A stretch of DNA of 64,000 nucleotides, from NCBI RefSeq assembly GCF_000733475.1, contig NZ_JPFK01000003.1, forward strand, positions 124,001-188,000, in the 5' to 3' direction. The notes beneath the pieces were generated by a model. That model saw nothing but the letters and a program-made list of their open reading frames with translations. It was not told the DNA's origin and searched no databases. Source of the DNA: Mangrovimonas yunxiaonensis (lineage in GTDB: Bacteria; Bacteroidota; Bacteroidia; Flavobacteriales; Flavobacteriaceae). A program made the position numbers and the translations under genes. Below are positions 25,348 through 34,389 of this stretch, piece after piece (within the stretch, counting starts at the first letter, position 1; each line of letters starts with the position of its first letter).

Positions 25348-26112
25348 TTAAGAAATAAATTGGATTACTGCTGTATAAAAATCTTTTGGGTTTTCGGCAT
25401 GCAGCCAGTGACCGGCATTTTCAATCGTTTTTATTACGGCCTTTGGAAAATGGGTGTGTATTAAAGCCTCGTCTTGTGGTGAGATATACTCCGACTTGTC
25501 GCCTCGCAAAAACAAGGTGTCTTTTTCAAATTTAACCTGCATGGGCAAGGCCTCGCCCACTTCGCCTACGTGTTCCTTTAAAACAGGCAAGTTAAGACGT
25601 AGTGCCAACTGCCCTTTGGTTTTCCAATAGAGGTTTTTTAATAAAAACTGCCGTGTTCCAAAATCTGACACATAGTTTGAAAGGACTTTGTCTGCTTGGC
25701 CCCGGCTTTTAATTTCAGTAAAATCCAAACGGGACAGCCCCTCTAAGATCCGGTCGTGATGAACGGGGTAAAATCTCGGGGAAATATCGGCCACAATTAA
25801 TTTTGAGACGTATTGGGGGTAATCAACAGCAAATAACATGGCAGTTTTACCCCCCATGGAATGGCCAAGTAAAATAATATTGCTTAAACCATGCGTATCG
25901 CAGTAAGTTTTTAAATCCTGTGCCAACACATCGTAATTAAACACATCGCTATGAAAGCTTCTACCGTGGTTGCGCTGGTCTATTAGGTGCACTTGATAGC
26001 CATCTTCTGCCAATTGCTTGGCATGGGTTTTCCAGTTATCGCCCATACCTAAAAACCCGTGCAGAATAACAAACGGGGTGCCTTGCCCCATAACATTTGC
26101 ATGAAGTTCCAT
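25348..26112 (-). CDS. Alpha/beta hydrolase (YbfF-like esterase)
   Basis: Cytoplasmic alpha/beta hydrolase of 254 residues. HGFLGMGDNWKTHAKQL (about 18-34) is the oxyanion-hole region. The nucleophile elbow is GHSMGG (about 83-88, Ser85), and the catalytic His is in NAGHWLHAENP (about 233-243). DQRNHGRS is the typical loop after strand 4. These features match acyl-CoA thioesterase/esterase YbfF. It starts directly after the pdxJ stop. Natural substrate unknown. Confidence 0.87.
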   Translation of the reverse strand: MELHANVMGQGTPFVILHGFLGMGDNWKTHAKQLAEDGYQVHLIDQRNHGRSFHSDVFNYDVLAQDLKTYCDTHGLSNIILLGHSMGGKTAMLFAVDYPQYVSKLIVADISPRFYPVHHDRILEGLSRLDFTEIKSRGQADKVLSNYVSDFGTRQFLLKNLYWKTKGQLALRLNLPVLKEHVGEVGEALPMQVKFEKDTLFLRGDKSEYISPQDEALIHTHFPKAVIKTIENAGHWLHAENPKDFYTAVIQFIS

Positions 26113-26826
26113 TTACTTTAACTTGTTTAAATACATTTGTATTACATTCTCCACCCCTAAATACAAGCTTTCTGAAATTAAGGCATGCCCTATAGAAACC
26201 TCTAACAGCCCAGGGATGTTTTCCTTAAAAAACTTAATGTTTTCTAACGATAAATCGTGCCCTGCATTAACCCCCAAGCCCAGTTGGTTAGCCAGCTCGG
26301 CACAGGCTATAAACGGCGCTATAGCTTTTTTGTTTCCTTGTGCATAATCATGCGCATAACTTTCGGTATACAATTCAATTCTATCGGCACCAGTTGCTTT
26401 GGCGCCTTCTATTTGCTTAACATCGGGGTCGACAAAAATAGAAGTGCGAATACCGTTTTGTTTAAACTCCTGTATTTTTTCAATTAAAAAATCTTTATGC
26501 TTTATGGTGTCCCAGCCAGCATTACTGGTTAATGCATCAACCGCATCGGGCACCAAGGTTACCTGTGTTGGCTTTATGTCCAGAACCATTTGGGTAAACG
26601 TATCAATAGGGTTTCCTTCTATATTGTATTCGGTATATACTTCCGGCTTTAAATCGTATGCATCTTGGTATTTAATGTGACGCTCGTCTGGCCTAGGGTG
26701 TATAGTAATGCCCTGCGCACCAAACCCTTGAACATCTTTAGCAAACGCAACCACATTGGGCACATTGCCTCCTCTGGAGTTTCTTAGAGTGGCTACCTTA
26801 TTTATGTTTACACTAAGTTTTGTCAT
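26113..26826 (-). CDS. pdxJ: Pyridoxine 5'-phosphate synthase PdxJ
   Basis: Last step of DXP-dependent vitamin B6 synthesis: joins 1-deoxyxylulose 5-phosphate with 3-amino-2-oxopropyl phosphate. The protein has 237 residues. SVNINKVATLRNSRGG (about 4-19), ITIHPRPDERHI (about 41-52) and GVNAGHDLSLENI (about 186-198) are PdxJ hallmarks including the catalytic His and phosphate-binding residues. The ATG at 26826 gives MTKLSVNINK; ten upstream in-frame codons are rejected. A TATTTTTG -7 element lies 20 bases before it. Confidence 0.95.
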   Translation of the reverse strand: MTKLSVNINKVATLRNSRGGNVPNVVAFAKDVQGFGAQGITIHPRPDERHIKYQDAYDLKPEVYTEYNIEGNPIDTFTQMVLDIKPTQVTLVPDAVDALTSNAGWDTIKHKDFLIEKIQEFKQNGIRTSIFVDPDVKQIEGAKATGADRIELYTESYAHDYAQGNKKAIAPFIACAELANQLGLGVNAGHDLSLENIKFFKENIPGLLEVSIGHALISESLYLGVENVIQMYLNKLK

Positions 26827-26845
26827 TTTTCCTATTTTATAGTTA

Positions 26846-26853
26846 CAAAAATA
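26846..26853 (-). promoter_or_regulatory. TAnnTTTG -7 element for the pdxJ operon
   Basis: Reverse-strand TATTTTTG, 20 bases before the pdxJ ATG. No TTG at the expected -33 distance. Its position supports the internal pdxJ start at 26826. Confidence 0.45.
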
Positions 26854-26915
26854 CAAAGTCGTACACGCTTATTGTAGCATTTTTTAATTAATTTGCAAAA
26901 GCTTAAACCCCTAAT

Positions 26916-27575
26916 ATGAATTTAAAGGAATACATAATTAACGATATTAAACCCTTTACTACAAAGGACAAAATCGCCGATGTTCAATTGCTTTTTAACC
27001 AATTGACCTATTCGCATATTCCTGTTAAAAATACCGAAGGGCAATACATAGGCTGCCTGTCTGAAACCGATGTACATTGCTACGATGGCGATAAGGAAAT
27101 TGTAGAATACATACACTCTGTTGAAGGCTTTTTTGTAAGGAACACCACCGTTTGGCTAGATGTTTTAGAGGCATTTGCCCAAAGCAACGCCAACATTATG
27201 CCTGTTTTAAGCGAAAACAACAACTATTTAGGGTATTACGAACTAAACGATATTATCACCCTGTTTAACGAAACTCCATTTTTTGCCGAAATGGGTGGGA
27301 TTTTAATTGTTGAAAAAGGCATAAACGACTATTCGTTTAGTGAAATAAGCCAGATTGTAGAGTCGAACGACGGCAAATTACTTGGGGCTTTTATTTCAAA
27401 AATTGAAAACGATTTGGTACAAATCACCCTTAAAATTGGTAATTCTGGGCTTAACGACATTATGCAAACCTTTAGACGGTACAGCTACAACATAGTATCT
27501 GGCCATGAAGAGGACTCCTACATACAAAGCCTAAAAGAGCGCTCGGAATACCTTAAAAAATACCTAAACATCTAA
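26916..27575 (+). CDS. CBS-domain protein
   Basis: 219 residues with a pair of CBS motifs (about residues 8-125), folds that bind adenine nucleotides and sense energy state. The first motif reads FTTKDKIADVQLLFNQLTYS, with HIPVKNTEGQYIGCLSETDV, and the second NIMPVLSENNNYLGYYELND. The C-terminal part (about 135-219) resembles an ACT-like fold (GILIVEKGINDYSFSEISQI), as in AcuB-type proteins; that part is my inference. It ends two bases before nadK and may tune it. Confidence 0.85.
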   Translation: MNLKEYIINDIKPFTTKDKIADVQLLFNQLTYSHIPVKNTEGQYIGCLSETDVHCYDGDKEIVEYIHSVEGFFVRNTTVWLDVLEAFAQSNANIMPVLSENNNYLGYYELNDIITLFNETPFFAEMGGILIVEKGINDYSFSEISQIVESNDGKLLGAFISKIENDLVQITLKIGNSGLNDIMQTFRRYSYNIVSGHEEDSYIQSLKERSEYLKKYLNI

Positions 27576-27577
27576 TC

Positions 27578-28459
27578 ATGAAAATAGCCATATTTGGACA
27601 GTTTTTCCATAAAAATGCCGATAAGGCTATAAACATTCTTTTTTCCTATTTAAGCAAAAAGGCATGCCATGTTTTTATAGAAGAAACCTTCTTTAACACC
27701 ATTAACCAGCATACCAACAAGCTAGACATTAAATCCCTTAACACGTTTAAAACCCTAGACAGCAGTTACGACCTGCTAATAAGCATTGGAGGCGATGGCA
27801 CCATACTAAGAGCCATTACCCATGTAAAAAACCTAGGCATTCCTATTGTGGGCATTAATGCGGGCAGGCTTGGTTTTTTGGCAACCATACAAAACGAGAA
27901 CATCCCAGCGGCCATGGACGATATTCTAACCGGAAACTATAAAATTTCGGAAAGAAGCCTGCTGCAAATACACACCACCCCCGAACACCCAGATCTGACA
28001 GAACTTAATTTTGCCCTAAACGAAATTGCCATTAGCCGTAAAAACACCACATCTATGATTACCGTTGCCACAAAGCTCGACGGCGAGTACCTCACCTCGT
28101 ATTGGAGCGATGGGTTAATCGTCTCTACACCAACGGGATCTACCGGATACTCCTTAAGCTGTGGCGGCCCAGTAATTGCCCCTACCACAAAAAGCCTGAT
28201 ATTAACCCCCATAGCCCCACACAACTTAAACGCTAGACCATTGGTTATAACCGATTCTACCGAAATCGAATTAAAAGTTGCCGGGCGCGAAGAGCATTAT
28301 CTTGTCTCGTTAGACTCTAGACTTGCCACGCTTAACAACGATGCCGTACTAACCATAAAAAAGGCGCCTTTTAAAATAAAAATGATCGAACTGCATAACG
28401 AAAGTTTCTTAGACACCCTGCGAAAAAAGCTTCTTTGGGGAGAAGATCGCCGCAATTAG
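27578..28459 (+). CDS. nadK: NAD kinase
   Basis: ATP-dependent kinase that makes NADP from NAD, 293 residues. GGDGTILRAI (about 73-82) is the GGDG catalytic motif. GINAGRLGFLA (about 95-105), LNEIAISR and the diglycine TPTGSTGYSLSCGGP (about 188-202) are all typical. Co-transcribed with the CBS protein two bases upstream. Confidence 0.96.
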   Translation: MKIAIFGQFFHKNADKAINILFSYLSKKACHVFIEETFFNTINQHTNKLDIKSLNTFKTLDSSYDLLISIGGDGTILRAITHVKNLGIPIVGINAGRLGFLATIQNENIPAAMDDILTGNYKISERSLLQIHTTPEHPDLTELNFALNEIAISRKNTTSMITVATKLDGEYLTSYWSDGLIVSTPTGSTGYSLSCGGPVIAPTTKSLILTPIAPHNLNARPLVITDSTEIELKVAGREEHYLVSLDSRLATLNNDAVLTIKKAPFKIKMIELHNESFLDTLRKKLLWGEDRRN

Positions 28460-28509
28460 GCAATAATTCCTTGTAAAATTTGTTTTATCGTAATACTATT
28501 CCAATCAAA

Positions 28510-28541
28510 TTGTTATAGGCTAATCTTATTTATTATATTTG
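28510..28541 (+). promoter_or_regulatory. Consensus flavobacterial promoter of the uppS-bamA operon
   Basis: TTG (28510-28512), a 21-base spacer and TATATTTG (28534-28541) fit the TTG / TAnnTTTG consensus. The first gene starts at 28559, so the leader would be about 10 bases. Confidence 0.75.
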
Positions 28542-28558
28542 CAAACTTTCAAAAGCAT

Positions 28559-29248
28559 ATGAGACATCTTATTGTAATCATATTTATTGTTTTTTCTATT
28601 AAAAGCACCGTTTCACAAACCCACGAAATAGGTGTTTTTATTGGTGGTAGCAACTTTATTGGCGATGTTGGTGCAACCACCTACATTGCGCCTAACAGTC
28701 CCGTTTTTGGTGGACTGTACAAATGGAACAGAAGCCCAAGGCATGCCTTCCGTTTTTCACTACTCTACTCTAACCTTGAAGGGGACGATCTAGATAGTGA
28801 CGACCCCAGAAGACTTGAAAGAGGTTATAATTTTGAAAATGACATTATCGAAGCTTCCCTAGGTTTAGAATTTACTTTTTTGGATTTCGATTTGCACGAT
28901 GGTCGAAACAAAATAACCCCATATCTGTTTTCTGGTATTTCTGTAGCCCATCACGACAATTTCTTTTTTAATCACCAAGGCAGAAAAATAACCGAAAACA
29001 CCACTAGCCTAGCCTTTGGCATCCCTATGGTTCTAGGTATTAAGGCAAGGTTTATGCAACATTTCGTGATTGGTTTTGAAGTGGGTGCCAGATACACGTT
29101 CTCTGATGAGATTGACGGCAGCGTACCCGATTTCGATAACGAACACCCCATAGCTTTTGGAAACACAAACAATAACGACTGGTATATGTTTACTGGCTTA
29201 ACACTAACATACACCTTTGGCAGAAAACCTTGTTTCTGCGTTTTTTAA
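28559..29248 (+). CDS. DUF6089-type outer-membrane beta-barrel protein
   Basis: Exported 229-residue protein with a signal peptide (MRHLIVIIFIVFSIKSTVSQ) and an all-beta body of alternating hydrophobic residues ending in FTGLTLTYTFGRKPCFCVF. This is consistent with a small outer-membrane barrel. Proteins of this family typically precede uppS and bamA in Flavobacteriia, as here (uppS starts one base after its stop). It resembles the PorG-like family in size and placement, but I cannot confirm a T9SS role. Confidence 0.8.
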   Translation: MRHLIVIIFIVFSIKSTVSQTHEIGVFIGGSNFIGDVGATTYIAPNSPVFGGLYKWNRSPRHAFRFSLLYSNLEGDDLDSDDPRRLERGYNFENDIIEASLGLEFTFLDFDLHDGRNKITPYLFSGISVAHHDNFFFNHQGRKITENTTSLAFGIPMVLGIKARFMQHFVIGFEVGARYTFSDEIDGSVPDFDNEHPIAFGNTNNNDWYMFTGLTLTYTFGRKPCFCVF

Positions 29249-29249
29249 T

Positions 29250-29990
29250 ATGAGTTTAAAAGAGCACATAAACACCAAAAAGCTACCTAAGCACCTAGCC
29301 ATAATTATGGATGGTAATGGGCGATGGGCAAAACAAAAAGGCAGACTTCGGGCTTTTGGCCACGAAAATGGCACAAAATCGGTAAGACAAACCGTAGAGG
29401 CTTGTGCCGAACTAGGTATAGAAAATCTAACACTTTACGCCTTCTCTACCGAAAACTGGAACAGGCCAAAACTAGAAGTGCAAACCCTAATGAAACTTTT
29501 AGTGTCCTCGCTTAAAAAAGAGATTAAAACCCTTCAAGACAACCATATAAAGTTACAAGCTATAGGCGCTTTAAATCAACTTCCCAAAAAAGTTTTTGAC
29601 GAGCTTAACTATGTTATTGAAAAAACCAAAGCCAATAACAGAATGACGCTAACACTTGCTTTAAGCTACGGTTCTAGGGAAGAATTGATCAACAGTATTA
29701 AGAACATTAGCCTTAAAGTTAAAAATAATATAATTTCTCCAGAAAAAATTGATGAATCAGTTATAAATGAGCATCTTTACACGCAAAATTTGCCAGACGT
29801 CGATTTACTAATAAGAACAAGCGGCGAGCAGCGAATAAGTAATTTCTTGTTATGGCAAATTGCCTATGCCGAATTGTACTTTACACCAGTACTATGGCCA
29901 GATTTTACCAAGCAGCATTTATATGAAGCAATTATCGAATACCAAAATAGAGAACGTCGCTTTGGGAAAACCAGTGAGCAAATCAGTTAA
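29250..29990 (+). CDS. uppS: Undecaprenyl diphosphate synthase (isoprenyl transferase)
   Basis: Cis-prenyltransferase making the C55 lipid carrier for cell wall and O-antigen synthesis, 246 residues. IIMDGNGRWAKQKGRLRAFG (about 17-36) holds the catalytic Asp. FSTENWNRP (about 75-83) and DLLIRTSGEQRISNFLLWQI (about 190-209) are conserved. The ATG at 29250 directly follows the barrel gene's stop; an upstream in-frame alternative start would add 11 foreign residues. Confidence 0.95.
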   Translation: MSLKEHINTKKLPKHLAIIMDGNGRWAKQKGRLRAFGHENGTKSVRQTVEACAELGIENLTLYAFSTENWNRPKLEVQTLMKLLVSSLKKEIKTLQDNHIKLQAIGALNQLPKKVFDELNYVIEKTKANNRMTLTLALSYGSREELINSIKNISLKVKNNIISPEKIDESVINEHLYTQNLPDVDLLIRTSGEQRISNFLLWQIAYAELYFTPVLWPDFTKQHLYEAIIEYQNRERRFGKTSEQIS

Positions 29991-32598
29991 AATTACATCA
30001 TTGAAAACATTACTACAAGCACTTACATTTTTCATTCTGTTTTTTGTTAGCCTTAACACTTCTGCACAAGAACTTAATTACGAAACAGGCCAAAAATACA
30101 TCATAGAAGAAATAACCGTAGCTGGAGAAACCTCCTTTAGCGAACAAACCATAATCACTTATTCCGAGCTGCGCAAAGGCCAAGAAATAAAAATTCCTGG
30201 CAAGGAAATTAGCAAGGCCATTAAAAAACTCTGGAACTCTAACCTGTTTAACAACATCGAAATTTATGTTAAAGAGATTAAAGGAAGTGCCGCTTTTCTA
30301 GAAATTAGATTAAGCGACCTACCAGAATTAAATCAGGTTGAAATAACAGGCATAAAAAAATCGAAAAAAGAAAAGGTAATCGAAGAAAACAACCTTGATA
30401 AAGGTGTAAAAGTAACCGAAAACCTTATCACAACCACAAAAAACTATTTGGTAAACAAATACCAAAAAGAAGGGTACCTAAACTCTAAGGTAACCGTAAG
30501 CACCCGTGAGGTAAAAGACTCTATACAAAAATCCAGAGTAGACATGTCGGTGTTTATCGACAAGGGCAAGAAGGTTAAAGTTAAAAGCATCCAATTTAAC
30601 GGTAATGCCATTTTAAAGGACAGCGAGCTTCGTGCCGCCATGAAAAACACCAAGAAAAAGAAACTGTACCGCCTGTTTAAACGTTCGAAATACATTGAAG
30701 CAGATTACAAAACCGACCTTAAAAGTGTTATAGACAAATACAAAGAAAACGGCTATAGAGATGCCAGAATTGTTTCTGATAGCTTAGAAATTTTAGACAG
30801 CAAAAACATCGCGCTTCACATAAATGTTGAAGAAGGCGAGCTGTATACGTTTGGTAACATCGACTTTATTGGAAACACGGTATATTCTGATGACGCTCTA
30901 AGACGCCTTTTAAGAATTAAAAAAGGCGACACCTACAATGGTGTACTTCTTGAAAAGCGCATATCGGACGAAACCAAACCAGATGCACTCGACATTACCA
31001 ACCTATACCAAAACAACGGTTATTTATTTTCTACCATAAACCCTGTTGAAGTAAGTGCAGAAGGCAATGTTATCGATTTAGAAATACGAATTGTAGAAGG
31101 TAAACCAGTATATTTTAACGACATTACTGTAGTTGGTAACGAAGTAACCAACGACCGCGTGATCTACAGAGAACTACACACGCGCCCAGGGCAATTATAC
31201 AGCAAAGCAAACGTTGTAAGAACCATTAGAGAATTAAGCCAGTTAGGCTTTTTCGATGCCGAACAAATAGGCACCAACTTTTTAAACCCCAACCCTAACG
31301 AAGGGTCTATCGATTTGGAATATGCTGTTGTCGAAACTGGATCTAGCCAAATTGAACTACAAGGTGGCTACGGCGGTGGTGGTTTTATTGGTACCTTAGG
31401 ACTGTCGTTTAACAACTTCTCCCTAAGAAACATTTTAAACCTAGACGCTTACAAACCGGTTCCTAGAGGAGACGGCCAAAAGCTATCTTTAAGATTACAA
31501 GCCAGCCAGTTCTTCCAAACGTATAGCTTCTCGTTTACAGAACCATGGTTAGGCGGTAAAAAACCCGTACAATTTTCAACATCTTTATCGCATACCAAAC
31601 AGTTTTTATACGACTACCAAAGCCGAGAAGCCGATAGAGACAAACGTTTTAACATTACAGGGGTAACCGTTGGTTTAGCTAAAAGACTTACCGTGCCAGA
31701 CGATTTCTTTACCCTGTCGCAAGCGTTAACGTTCCAGCATTACAACCTTAAAAATTACAACACAGGGCTGTTTACCTTTGGCGATGGTTACTCAAACAAC
31801 CTAGCCTATACGGTTGGCTTAACTAGAAACAATACCGCTAACGATCCCATTTACCCTGTTAGAGGCTCTAACTTTTCTGTAAGCGCCAAGCTTACCATAC
31901 CCTACTCTTTATTTAACGATGTAGACTATGCCGCTCTAAAAGACGAGCGTAACGAACTGTTAGATGTTATTGCAGATGCTAATAATACAGACGCTCAAAG
32001 AACCGAAGCCAGTAATCGCGTTGGCGAAATAGACCAAGAACGCTTTAAGTGGTTAGAGTTTTACAAAATTAAATTTAAAGCCGATTGGTATACCGAATTG
32101 GCCAAGAAATTAGTTCTAAGACCAAGTTTAGAGTTTGGGTTCCTAGGTGCTTACAACAACGACAGAGGCGTTATTCCTTTCGAAAGATTTTTCTTAGGAG
32201 GAGACGGTCTAGGCTCGTATAGCTTAGATGGTAGAGAAGCCATTGCCCTACGTGGTTACCCCAACCAATCTATCCAACCCGTTGATAAATACGGCAACGT
32301 TAGTAACGACGGTGGGACCATTTACAACAAATTCTCTTTAGAATTAAGATACCCCATAACCCTAAACCAATCGGCTAAAATATTTGCCCTTGGGTTTTTA
32401 GAAGGCGGAACGTCTTACAACAGTTTTAAAGATTACAACCCGTTTAACATTAAACGATCGGCAGGTGTAGGATTGCGTATTTTCATGCCAGCCTTTGGTT
32501 TATTGGGTATCGATTTCGGACATGGTTTCGATCCTGTTCCTGGAGGATTAACCAAAAACGGATGGGAAACTCACTTTATTATTGGACAGCAATTTTAA
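29974..32598 (+). CDS. bamA: Outer membrane protein assembly factor BamA
   Basis: Core of the BAM machine inserting beta-barrels into the outer membrane, about 874 residues. A signal peptide ends at ...SLNTSAQ. Five POTRA domains (about 28-420) follow, for example ITVVGNEVTNDRVIYRELHT. The D15 barrel (about 450-874) has RGYPNQSIQPV, the conserved L6-loop type motif, and the C-terminal THFIIGQQF ending in Phe. The start is uncertain: there is no fitting ATG. GTG at 29974 (17-base overlap with uppS, with GGGA seven bases upstream) is chosen, and TTG at 30001 is an alternative. It lies in the same transcript as uppS. Confidence 0.93.
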   Translation: MSKSVKITSLKTLLQALTFFILFFVSLNTSAQELNYETGQKYIIEEITVAGETSFSEQTIITYSELRKGQEIKIPGKEISKAIKKLWNSNLFNNIEIYVKEIKGSAAFLEIRLSDLPELNQVEITGIKKSKKEKVIEENNLDKGVKVTENLITTTKNYLVNKYQKEGYLNSKVTVSTREVKDSIQKSRVDMSVFIDKGKKVKVKSIQFNGNAILKDSELRAAMKNTKKKKLYRLFKRSKYIEADYKTDLKSVIDKYKENGYRDARIVSDSLEILDSKNIALHINVEEGELYTFGNIDFIGNTVYSDDALRRLLRIKKGDTYNGVLLEKRISDETKPDALDITNLYQNNGYLFSTINPVEVSAEGNVIDLEIRIVEGKPVYFNDITVVGNEVTNDRVIYRELHTRPGQLYSKANVVRTIRELSQLGFFDAEQIGTNFLNPNPNEGSIDLEYAVVETGSSQIELQGGYGGGGFIGTLGLSFNNFSLRNILNLDAYKPVPRGDGQKLSLRLQASQFFQTYSFSFTEPWLGGKKPVQFSTSLSHTKQFLYDYQSREADRDKRFNITGVTVGLAKRLTVPDDFFTLSQALTFQHYNLKNYNTGLFTFGDGYSNNLAYTVGLTRNNTANDPIYPVRGSNFSVSAKLTIPYSLFNDVDYAALKDERNELLDVIADANNTDAQRTEASNRVGEIDQERFKWLEFYKIKFKADWYTELAKKLVLRPSLEFGFLGAYNNDRGVIPFERFFLGGDGLGSYSLDGREAIALRGYPNQSIQPVDKYGNVSNDGGTIYNKFSLELRYPITLNQSAKIFALGFLEGGTSYNSFKDYNPFNIKRSAGVGLRIFMPAFGLLGIDFGHGFDPVPGGLTKNGWETHFIIGQQF

Positions 32599-32646
32599 TT
32601 TGGCACGATATTTTCTTTAACCTTTTTGATTATTTAAACCGCTATT

Positions 32647-32680
32647 TTGAAATTTTTCAACATTAATTTCGTTAATTTTG
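32647..32680 (+). promoter_or_regulatory. Consensus promoter of the ompH pair
   Basis: TTG (32647-32649), a 23-base spacer and TAATTTTG (32673-32680) lie in the gap after bamA. The first OmpH gene starts at 32768. Confidence 0.6.
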
Positions 32681-32767
32681 AAATGTAACATGCACCATAT
32701 TGGCGTGGAGTTTAAATAATCCGCGGTCATGTTTTAAAATGTATAGCAAATCATAAATCATTAAAAT

Positions 32768-33775
32768 ATGATACAAATGACACAAAAAGTTCTTTTTTTC
32801 TTGATAGTGTTTTCCTTTATAGGCCTTACCCAGTCCCAAGCGCAAAGAGGCGTACGAATTGGCTATATCGATACCGAATACATCCTAGAGAACATTCCAG
32901 AATACCAAGCTGCCACAGCTCAATTAGATGGTAAAGTTCAAAAATGGAAAGGTGAAATAGAAGCCAAACTAAGCGAGATTGAACAAAAGAGAAAGGATTT
33001 AAGCAACGAAAAACCGTTCTTAACCAAAGAACTTATAGAGGAACGTGAAGAAGACATCGCTTTTGAAGAAAAGGAAATTTTAGACTACCAACAAAAGCGT
33101 TTTGGCCCTAATGGCGATTTAATCATACAAAAACAACAATTAATCAAGCCCATTCAAGACCAAATCTTTACCGCGGTACAAGACATGGCCGAAAAAAGAA
33201 AATACGACTTCGTCTTCGATAAATCGGCCGATGTTGTTATGCTTTACTCGGCAGATCGTTTCGATTTTAGCGACGAAGTTATAAGAAGCATTAGCCGAAG
33301 TGCCAAACGCAAACAAGCACAATCTAGAGCCGAAAAACGCGAAGCCGATGAAGAAGAAATGCTTCCTGAAATTAATGAGGAGTTAGAAGCTAAAGAAGCC
33401 GCAGCCGATGAGCGTCGCCAGAAAATTCTAGACGAACGCGAAGAAAAAAAGTTGGCCATTCAAAAAAGAAGAGATAGCATTATTGCGGCAAGACAACAAG
33501 AACGCGAAGCTAAGCTTAAAGAACGGGAGCAACAAAATGAAGAGGGCGATAACGTTGAAGCAAATAAAAGTGAAGACGATAATGATGCTAACACCAAAAC
33601 AAGAGAAGAAATTCTTGAAGAACGCAGACAAAAAAAGTTAGAAGACCGAGCCAAAAGAAAACAAGAGCTTGAAGAACGCAAGCAACGTATACTAGACGAA
33701 AGAGAAAAAGCTAAACAAGAACGCGAACAACAACAGCAAGAACAACAACAAGAAGAAGAAAGCCCAGACAATTAA
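32768..33775 (+). CDS. OmpH/Skp-family periplasmic chaperone with long charged tail
   Basis: Periplasmic chaperone guiding unfolded outer-membrane proteins to BamA, 335 residues. The signal peptide (about 1-26, ending SQAQ) is followed by the Skp fold: VRIGYIDTEYILENIPEYQA (about 28-47), a long coiled coil, then IQDQIFTAVQDMAEKRKYDF (about 126-145). Beyond residue 175 the family fold is replaced by about 160 residues of Glu/Arg/Lys/Gln-rich heptads, ending in a poly-Gln/Glu tract. Typical Skp proteins are about 160-180 residues, so the tail doubles the length. It sits directly after bamA and before a normal-length ompH copy. Confidence 0.88.
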   Translation: MIQMTQKVLFFLIVFSFIGLTQSQAQRGVRIGYIDTEYILENIPEYQAATAQLDGKVQKWKGEIEAKLSEIEQKRKDLSNEKPFLTKELIEEREEDIAFEEKEILDYQQKRFGPNGDLIIQKQQLIKPIQDQIFTAVQDMAEKRKYDFVFDKSADVVMLYSADRFDFSDEVIRSISRSAKRKQAQSRAEKREADEEEMLPEINEELEAKEAAADERRQKILDEREEKKLAIQKRRDSIIAARQQEREAKLKEREQQNEEGDNVEANKSEDDNDANTKTREEILEERRQKKLEDRAKRKQELEERKQRILDEREKAKQEREQQQQEQQQEEESPDN

Positions 33776-33813
33776 TTTTTATAACACAAACACACATTAA
33801 TACTATTTTAACA

Positions 33814-34323
33814 ATGAAAAATTTTAAAACCCTTTTATTTACAACAGCCTTATTTATTGGAACTATGGCATTTGCCCAAGCGCAAAGTAAAGTTGCACAT
33901 ATTAATGCTCAAGAATTAATCTCTTTAATGCCAGCTACCAAAGCTGCCGAGGCTGAAATTGAAAAATTAGGAAAAACCTACGAGGCAGATATTCAATCTA
34001 TGATTACAGAATATCAAAACAAAGCCAAACAATACGAAGCTGAAGTTGATACCAAAACCGACGAGGAAAACCAAAAACGCGGTTTAGAGTTACAAACCAT
34101 GCAACAAAACATTCAGCAATACAGAGGTCAAGCACAACAAGACATGCAAAAGAAAGAGCTTGATTTATTAAAACCAATTACCGAAAAAGCCAAAGCCGCT
34201 ATTTTAAAAGTAGCCAGAGCCCAAGGATTTGAATACGTTTTAGACTCTACCCAAGGTGGTGGCGTTATTATGGCTGATGGTAAAAACCTGTTAGACGACG
34301 TAAAGAAAGAACTTGGTTTTTAA
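33814..34323 (+). CDS. OmpH/Skp-family periplasmic chaperone
   Basis: Second Skp-like chaperone, 169 residues, of standard length. Signal peptide MKNFKTLLFTTALFIGTMAF with AQA cleavage region, then SKVAHINAQELISLMPATKA and a coiled coil of Glu/Lys/Gln (about 45-120). The C-terminal strand is GFEYVLDSTQGGGVIMADG. It follows the long OmpH gene after 38 bases and ends with a strong terminator. Confidence 0.92.
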   Translation: MKNFKTLLFTTALFIGTMAFAQAQSKVAHINAQELISLMPATKAAEAEIEKLGKTYEADIQSMITEYQNKAKQYEAEVDTKTDEENQKRGLELQTMQQNIQQYRGQAQQDMQKKELDLLKPITEKAKAAILKVARAQGFEYVLDSTQGGGVIMADGKNLLDDVKKELGF

Positions 34324-34347
34324 TCTATTTCAGCATAAGAAACTCTT

Positions 34348-34377
34348 AAAAGCTGCCACTTATTGGGCAGCTTTTTT
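34348..34377 (+). terminator. Terminator after ompH pair
   Basis: AAAAGCTGCC (34348-34357) and GGCAGCTTTT (34366-34375) form a perfect 10-bp stem with an eight-base loop and a T-rich tail. The tail overlaps the TATTTTTG element at 34377-34384. Confidence 0.85.
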
Positions 34378-34384
34378 ATTTTTG
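34377..34384 (+). promoter_or_regulatory. -7 element fused to the terminator tail, in front of murI
   Basis: TATTTTTG matches TAnnTTTG. Its last base lies five bases before the murI ATG at 34390, so transcription would begin at or next to the start codon. No TTG lies at normal distance. Confidence 0.4.
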
Positions 34385-34389
34385 TAGTT

